DNA of 64,000 nt from Microbacterium sp. CGR2. GTDB lineage: Bacteria > Actinomycetota > Actinomycetes > Actinomycetales > Microbacteriaceae. This document shows, piece after piece, positions 60,980 to 64,000 of the stretch. Positions within the stretch are counted from its first letter, which is position 1. Each line of letters starts with the position of its first letter. The DNA is taken from contig NZ_RBHX01000002.1 in NCBI RefSeq assembly GCF_003626735.1, forward strand, positions 124,001-188,000. The letters are read 5' to 3'. The position numbers and the translations under genes are program-made. The notes under the pieces are model-generated. The model saw nothing but the letters and a program-made list of their open reading frames with translations. It was not told the DNA's origin and did not search any database.

Positions 60980-62557
60980 TCAGGCCGTGGACTCCACCCG
61001 CGGGAACAGGGGCGTGAGAGCGGTGACGCGGGTGCCGGACGGCAGCGCGCCCCACGTACCGGCGTCGCGGATGGGCTGATCCTGAAGGGCGCCGAGCGCG
61101 CCGTCCGCGCCGAGCGCCGACCACAGCTTTCCGGTCGACTGCGGCATGACCGGCGAGAGCAGCACCGCAAGCGCACGCAGACCCTCGGCGCAGGTGTAGA
61201 GCACGGTGCCCAGCCGGGCACGCTGACCCTCGTCGCGCGCCAGCGCCCACGGCTCGTTCTCGGTGATGTAGCCGTTGAGGGCATCCACGATGGTCCAGAT
61301 CGCCGAGATCGCCTCGTCGATGCGGAACAGATCGACGGCGGCATCCGCCTTCGACGCTGCCTCCGCCACGATCCGCTGGATCTCGAGATCCTGCTCGGTG
61401 TACTCGGCCGCAGGAGGGACGACCCCCTCGAAGTACTTCTCGATCATCGCGATCGTGCGCGACGCGAGGTTGCCGAACCCGTTCGCGAGCTCGGCCTGGT
61501 AACGCGCCGAGAGGTCTTCCCAGGAGAACGATCCGTCCTGTCCGAACGCGATCGCCGAGAGGAAGTAGAAGCGGTACGCGTCGGAACCGAAGACGTCGGT
61601 GATCTCCGTGGGTGCGATGCCGGTGAGCTTCGACTTCGACATCTTCTCGCCGCCGACCAGCAGCCATCCGTGCGCGAAGACGCCCTTGGGAACCTCGAGG
61701 CCCGCGGCCATCAGCAACGCCGGCCAGATGACCGCGTGGAAGCGGAGGATGTCTTTGCCGACCACATGATAGGCCGGCCAGCGACGTGCGAAGTTCTCGT
61801 CGTCGGAGCCGTACCCGACAGCCGTGGCGTAGTTGAGCAGCGCGTCGACCCACACATAGATGACATGCGATTCGTCCCATGGCAGCGGGATGCCCCAGTC
61901 GAACGTCGAGCGCGAGATCGACAGGTCTTTCAGCCCCTGACTTACGAAAGACACGACCTCGTTGCGTGCGGAATCGGGCCGCACGAAGTCCGGCTGAGTG
62001 CGGTAGAGGTCGAGCAGCCGATCCTGGAACTCGCTCAGCTTGAAGAAGTAGTTCTTCTCCTGCAGCAGCTCGAGTGGCTTCGAGTGGATCGCGCAGACCT
62101 TGAGTCCCTCGAACGGACCGGTGCCGTCGACGATCTCGGACTCCGGCTTGAACTCCTCGCAGCCCACGCAGTAGAGCGCCTCGTACTCGCCCGCGTAGAT
62201 GTAGCCGCGGTCATACAGGCGCTGGAAGAACGTCTGCACGTTCGTCTCGTGACGCTCCTGCGTCGTGCGGATGAAGTCGTCGTTGGCGACGTCGAGCGTC
62301 TCCAGGAGCGGGAACCATGCTTCGCTGACGAGCTTGTCCACCCACTCCTGCGGAGTGACGTTGTTCGCGGCAGCCGCCCGCAGCATCTTCTGACCGTGCT
62401 CGTCCGTGCCCGTCAGCATCCAGGTGTCATCCCCGGCCTGGCGGTGCCACCGCGCCAACGTGTCGACGGCGACCGTCGTGTACCCGTGACCGATGTGGGG
62501 CACGTCGGAGGGGTAGTAGATGGGCGTGGTGATATAGAACGATTCGCCTGCGGGCAT
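60980..62557 (-). CDS. metG: Methionine--tRNA ligase
   Basis: 525 residues, the short MetG2 form without the C-terminal dimerisation domain. The HIGH motif is HIGHGYTTVAVDTLARWHRQ (about 21-40). A reduced zinc region (CVGCEEF...CAIHS) is present, and KMSKSKLTG lies near residue 312. The anticodon-binding helical domain includes FGNLASRTIAMIEKYFEG. The ATG at 62557 has TAGAAT 7 nt upstream, so the mRNA is probably leaderless; the longer frame is rejected. It heads the metG-tatD pair. Confidence 0.95.
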   Translation of the reverse strand: MPAGESFYITTPIYYPSDVPHIGHGYTTVAVDTLARWHRQAGDDTWMLTGTDEHGQKMLRAAAANNVTPQEWVDKLVSEAWFPLLETLDVANDDFIRTTQERHETNVQTFFQRLYDRGYIYAGEYEALYCVGCEEFKPESEIVDGTGPFEGLKVCAIHSKPLELLQEKNYFFKLSEFQDRLLDLYRTQPDFVRPDSARNEVVSFVSQGLKDLSISRSTFDWGIPLPWDESHVIYVWVDALLNYATAVGYGSDDENFARRWPAYHVVGKDILRFHAVIWPALLMAAGLEVPKGVFAHGWLLVGGEKMSKSKLTGIAPTEITDVFGSDAYRFYFLSAIAFGQDGSFSWEDLSARYQAELANGFGNLASRTIAMIEKYFEGVVPPAAEYTEQDLEIQRIVAEAASKADAAVDLFRIDEAISAIWTIVDALNGYITENEPWALARDEGQRARLGTVLYTCAEGLRALAVLLSPVMPQSTGKLWSALGADGALGALQDQPIRDAGTWGALPSGTRVTALTPLFPRVESTA

Positions 62558-62564
62558 GGGGTCA

Positions 62565-62570
62565 ATTCTA
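62565..62570 (-). promoter_or_regulatory. Predicted leaderless -10 box of metG
   Basis: TAGAAT on the minus strand with a 7-nt spacer to the ATG at 62557. Confidence 0.5.
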
Positions 62571-62589
62571 GGTGCGATGCGGTGCCTCG

Positions 62590-64000
62590 TTACGTCACCG
62601 TCACTGTCGTCCGATGCCAGCCCTGCGCACCGTCCGGCGCCACGGCTGCGGGCTCCGAAGTCTGGGTCTTCCCATCGACGCTGATCGCCCGGCATTCGAT
62701 CGTGTGCCGACCGCTCGCAGCACTCCACGGCAGGCTCCACTGAACCCACGTGTCGGCCGAGATGGCATCCGCCAGCTCGGCGCGCTGCCAGGGGCCGTCA
62801 TCGATGCGCACCTCGACGGCCTCGATGCCGATCTGCTGCTGCCACGCCATCCCGGCGATCACCGTCTCCCCCGGCGCGACAGTCCCGCCACGCGGCACGT
62901 CGATGCGCGACTGAAGCTTGATCGGCCCTCGATCGGACCACCCGCGCGTGGTCCAGTAGGCGGTCTTGCGGTCGAAGCGCGTGACCTCCAGGTGCGTGAC
63001 CCACTTCGTCGCGGAGACGAACCCGTAGAGGCCGGGCACGACCATCCGCGCGGGGAAGCCGTGTTCGATCGGCAGCGCTTCGCCGTTCATGCCGATCGCG
63101 AGCAGTGCGTCGCGGTCGTCGGTGAGCGCCTCGATCGGTGTCGACGCCGTGAAGCCGTCCGCGGAGGTCGACAGCACCATGTCGGCGTCGGCGGCGACCC
63201 CCGCACGGGCGAGGAGGTCGCGAATCGGATGTCCCAGCCAGCGCGCGTTCCCGATCAGCGAGCCGCCGACCTCGTTCGAGACGCACGCGAGCGTGACGTC
63301 GGACTCCTGCAACGGCAGGGCGAGCAACTCGTCCCAGGTGACCACGACTTCGCGATCGACCATCCCGTGGATGCGCAGCGACCAGTCAGCCGGGTCGACG
63401 CGCGGAACGATCAGAGCGGTGTCGATGCGGTAGAAATCGAGGTTCGGCGTGACGACGGGCGCGAGCCCGGGGATGTCGAGTTCGGCCGCGGCGGGGACCG
63501 GAGCGGCGGGCCGCGCCGCCGTCGGAAGCCGCAGTGCCGTGCGCACCGCCTCGATCGACCGGGTCGCACCCCGCGCGACGTTCCCGACGACGAGCGCCGC
63601 AAGGCCGACCGTGGCGGCCCCCGCGGTCCACAGGAGGAATCGCCGCCGATCGTCTCCGTCGGGCTGGAACCCGGCGACCGGGCGCAACCGGCGGATGAGC
63701 ACCCGCACGGCGATCACCGCGGCGAGTCCGGCGACGAGACCGGGCAACCACGCGAAGGGTCCCGCTCCGGGGCGGACCATCGCAGCCACCACGGCAAGCG
63801 CGCCGAGGCCGCCCAGGATCACCGCCCCCGCCCCGGAGCGGCGAAGCTCCAGTATCCCGGCGAGGGCGGCGACCACCGCAAGCACGACCGCGATGCCCAC
63901 CAGCAGCGCCACTTTGTCGCCCGTGCCGAACAGCGCGATCGCCGTGTCCTTGGCCCAGCTGGGGGCGAGGTCGATGAGCCCGCTCCCGATCACGGCGAAC
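62590..64000 (-). CDS. Membrane-anchored molybdopterin-dependent oxidoreductase, sulfite oxidase family (5' end outside window)
   Basis: At least 469 codons; the reading frame stays open to the window edge. A GTG at 63993 is unlikely to be the true start because the family has further N-terminal helices. Residues up to about 130 of the visible part contain four hydrophobic helices. The Moco domain follows, with the ligand Cys in DVTLACVSNEVGGSLIGNARWLG and the segments GFPARMVVPGLYGFVSATKWVTHLEV and YWTTRGWSDRGPIK. A Mo-co dimerisation domain closes the protein. Active site probably faces outward; substrate unknown. Confidence 0.88.
   Translation of the reverse strand, partial: FAVIGSGLIDLAPSWAKDTAIALFGTGDKVALLVGIAVVLAVVAALAGILELRRSGAGAVILGGLGALAVVAAMVRPGAGPFAWLPGLVAGLAAVIAVRVLIRRLRPVAGFQPDGDDRRRFLLWTAGAATVGLAALVVGNVARGATRSIEAVRTALRLPTAARPAAPVPAAAELDIPGLAPVVTPNLDFYRIDTALIVPRVDPADWSLRIHGMVDREVVVTWDELLALPLQESDVTLACVSNEVGGSLIGNARWLGHPIRDLLARAGVAADADMVLSTSADGFTASTPIEALTDDRDALLAIGMNGEALPIEHGFPARMVVPGLYGFVSATKWVTHLEVTRFDRKTAYWTTRGWSDRGPIKLQSRIDVPRGGTVAPGETVIAGMAWQQQIGIEAVEVRIDDGPWQRAELADAISADTWVQWSLPWSAASGRHTIECRAISVDGKTQTSEPAAVAPDGAQGWHRTTVTVT

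Overview
The window is 64 kb of a high-GC actinobacterial chromosome, most likely from the family Microbacteriaceae (Microbacterium-like). The basis is the strong GC bias, GTG/TTG starts, DUF222/HNH remnants, an sdhCDAB operon of actinobacterial type, LacI-run sugar loci without their own ATPase, and many start codons placed 6-7 nt after a TANNNT -10 box (leaderless genes). I see no integrase, transposase, prophage or CRISPR array. Most of it is ordinary core genome, with two carbohydrate loci and a few small oddities.

Layout. 1-4840: nucleoside-type BMP ABC importer (two permeases, double ATPase, lipoprotein). 4988-9842: GDP-mannose pyrophosphorylase, then divergent sdhCDAB. 9903-15602: YihY membrane protein, exonuclease III, DUF4166 protein, trpS, a proline-rich membrane protein, pth, L25. 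15827-19158: a 41-residue membrane peptide, gluconokinase, a 2-hydroxyacid dehydrogenase and 6-phosphogluconate dehydrogenase. 19212-23962: FAD oxidase, two-component system, and a DUF559 nuclease-like gene bracketed by two 76-bp palindromic repeats. 24040-26998: a flavin electron-transfer module (RnfD/NqrB-like membrane domain fused to a ferredoxin-reductase domain, ApbE flavin transferase, FMN-binding lipoprotein). 27091-29632: prs, glmU and tRNA-Gln, with glmU starting one base after the tRNA. 29736-33127: GNAT gene carrying a perfect 69-bp tandem duplication, MarR, Rrf2 with a divergent NAD(P)-binding protein, RluA-type pseudouridine synthase. 33130-39541: methionine importer metQ-metN-metI, Na+/H+ antiporter, ABC-F ATPase.

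39561-48655 is a sugar locus: LacI repressor, GH5-like enzyme, Tat-lipoprotein solute-binding protein, two permeases, GH3 and GH125 enzymes. The enzymes lack signal peptides. The likely scheme is uptake of a mannose-containing oligosaccharide followed by intracellular trimming. A two-site operator sits on both divergent promoters. 48725-50556: spermidine-synthase-like protein and a decayed DUF222/HNH gene. 50657-55902: a second, xylose/multiple-sugar type importer (SBP, permease, double ATPase) with its LacI regulator; both transcription units carry the same 14-bp operator. 55959-64000: ispE, aldo/keto reductase, rsmA, MFS exporter, tatD-family nuclease, metG, and a molybdopterin oxidoreductase cut by the window end.

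All family names come from reading motifs by eye; no database search was run. Intergenic gaps are all below 300 bp.
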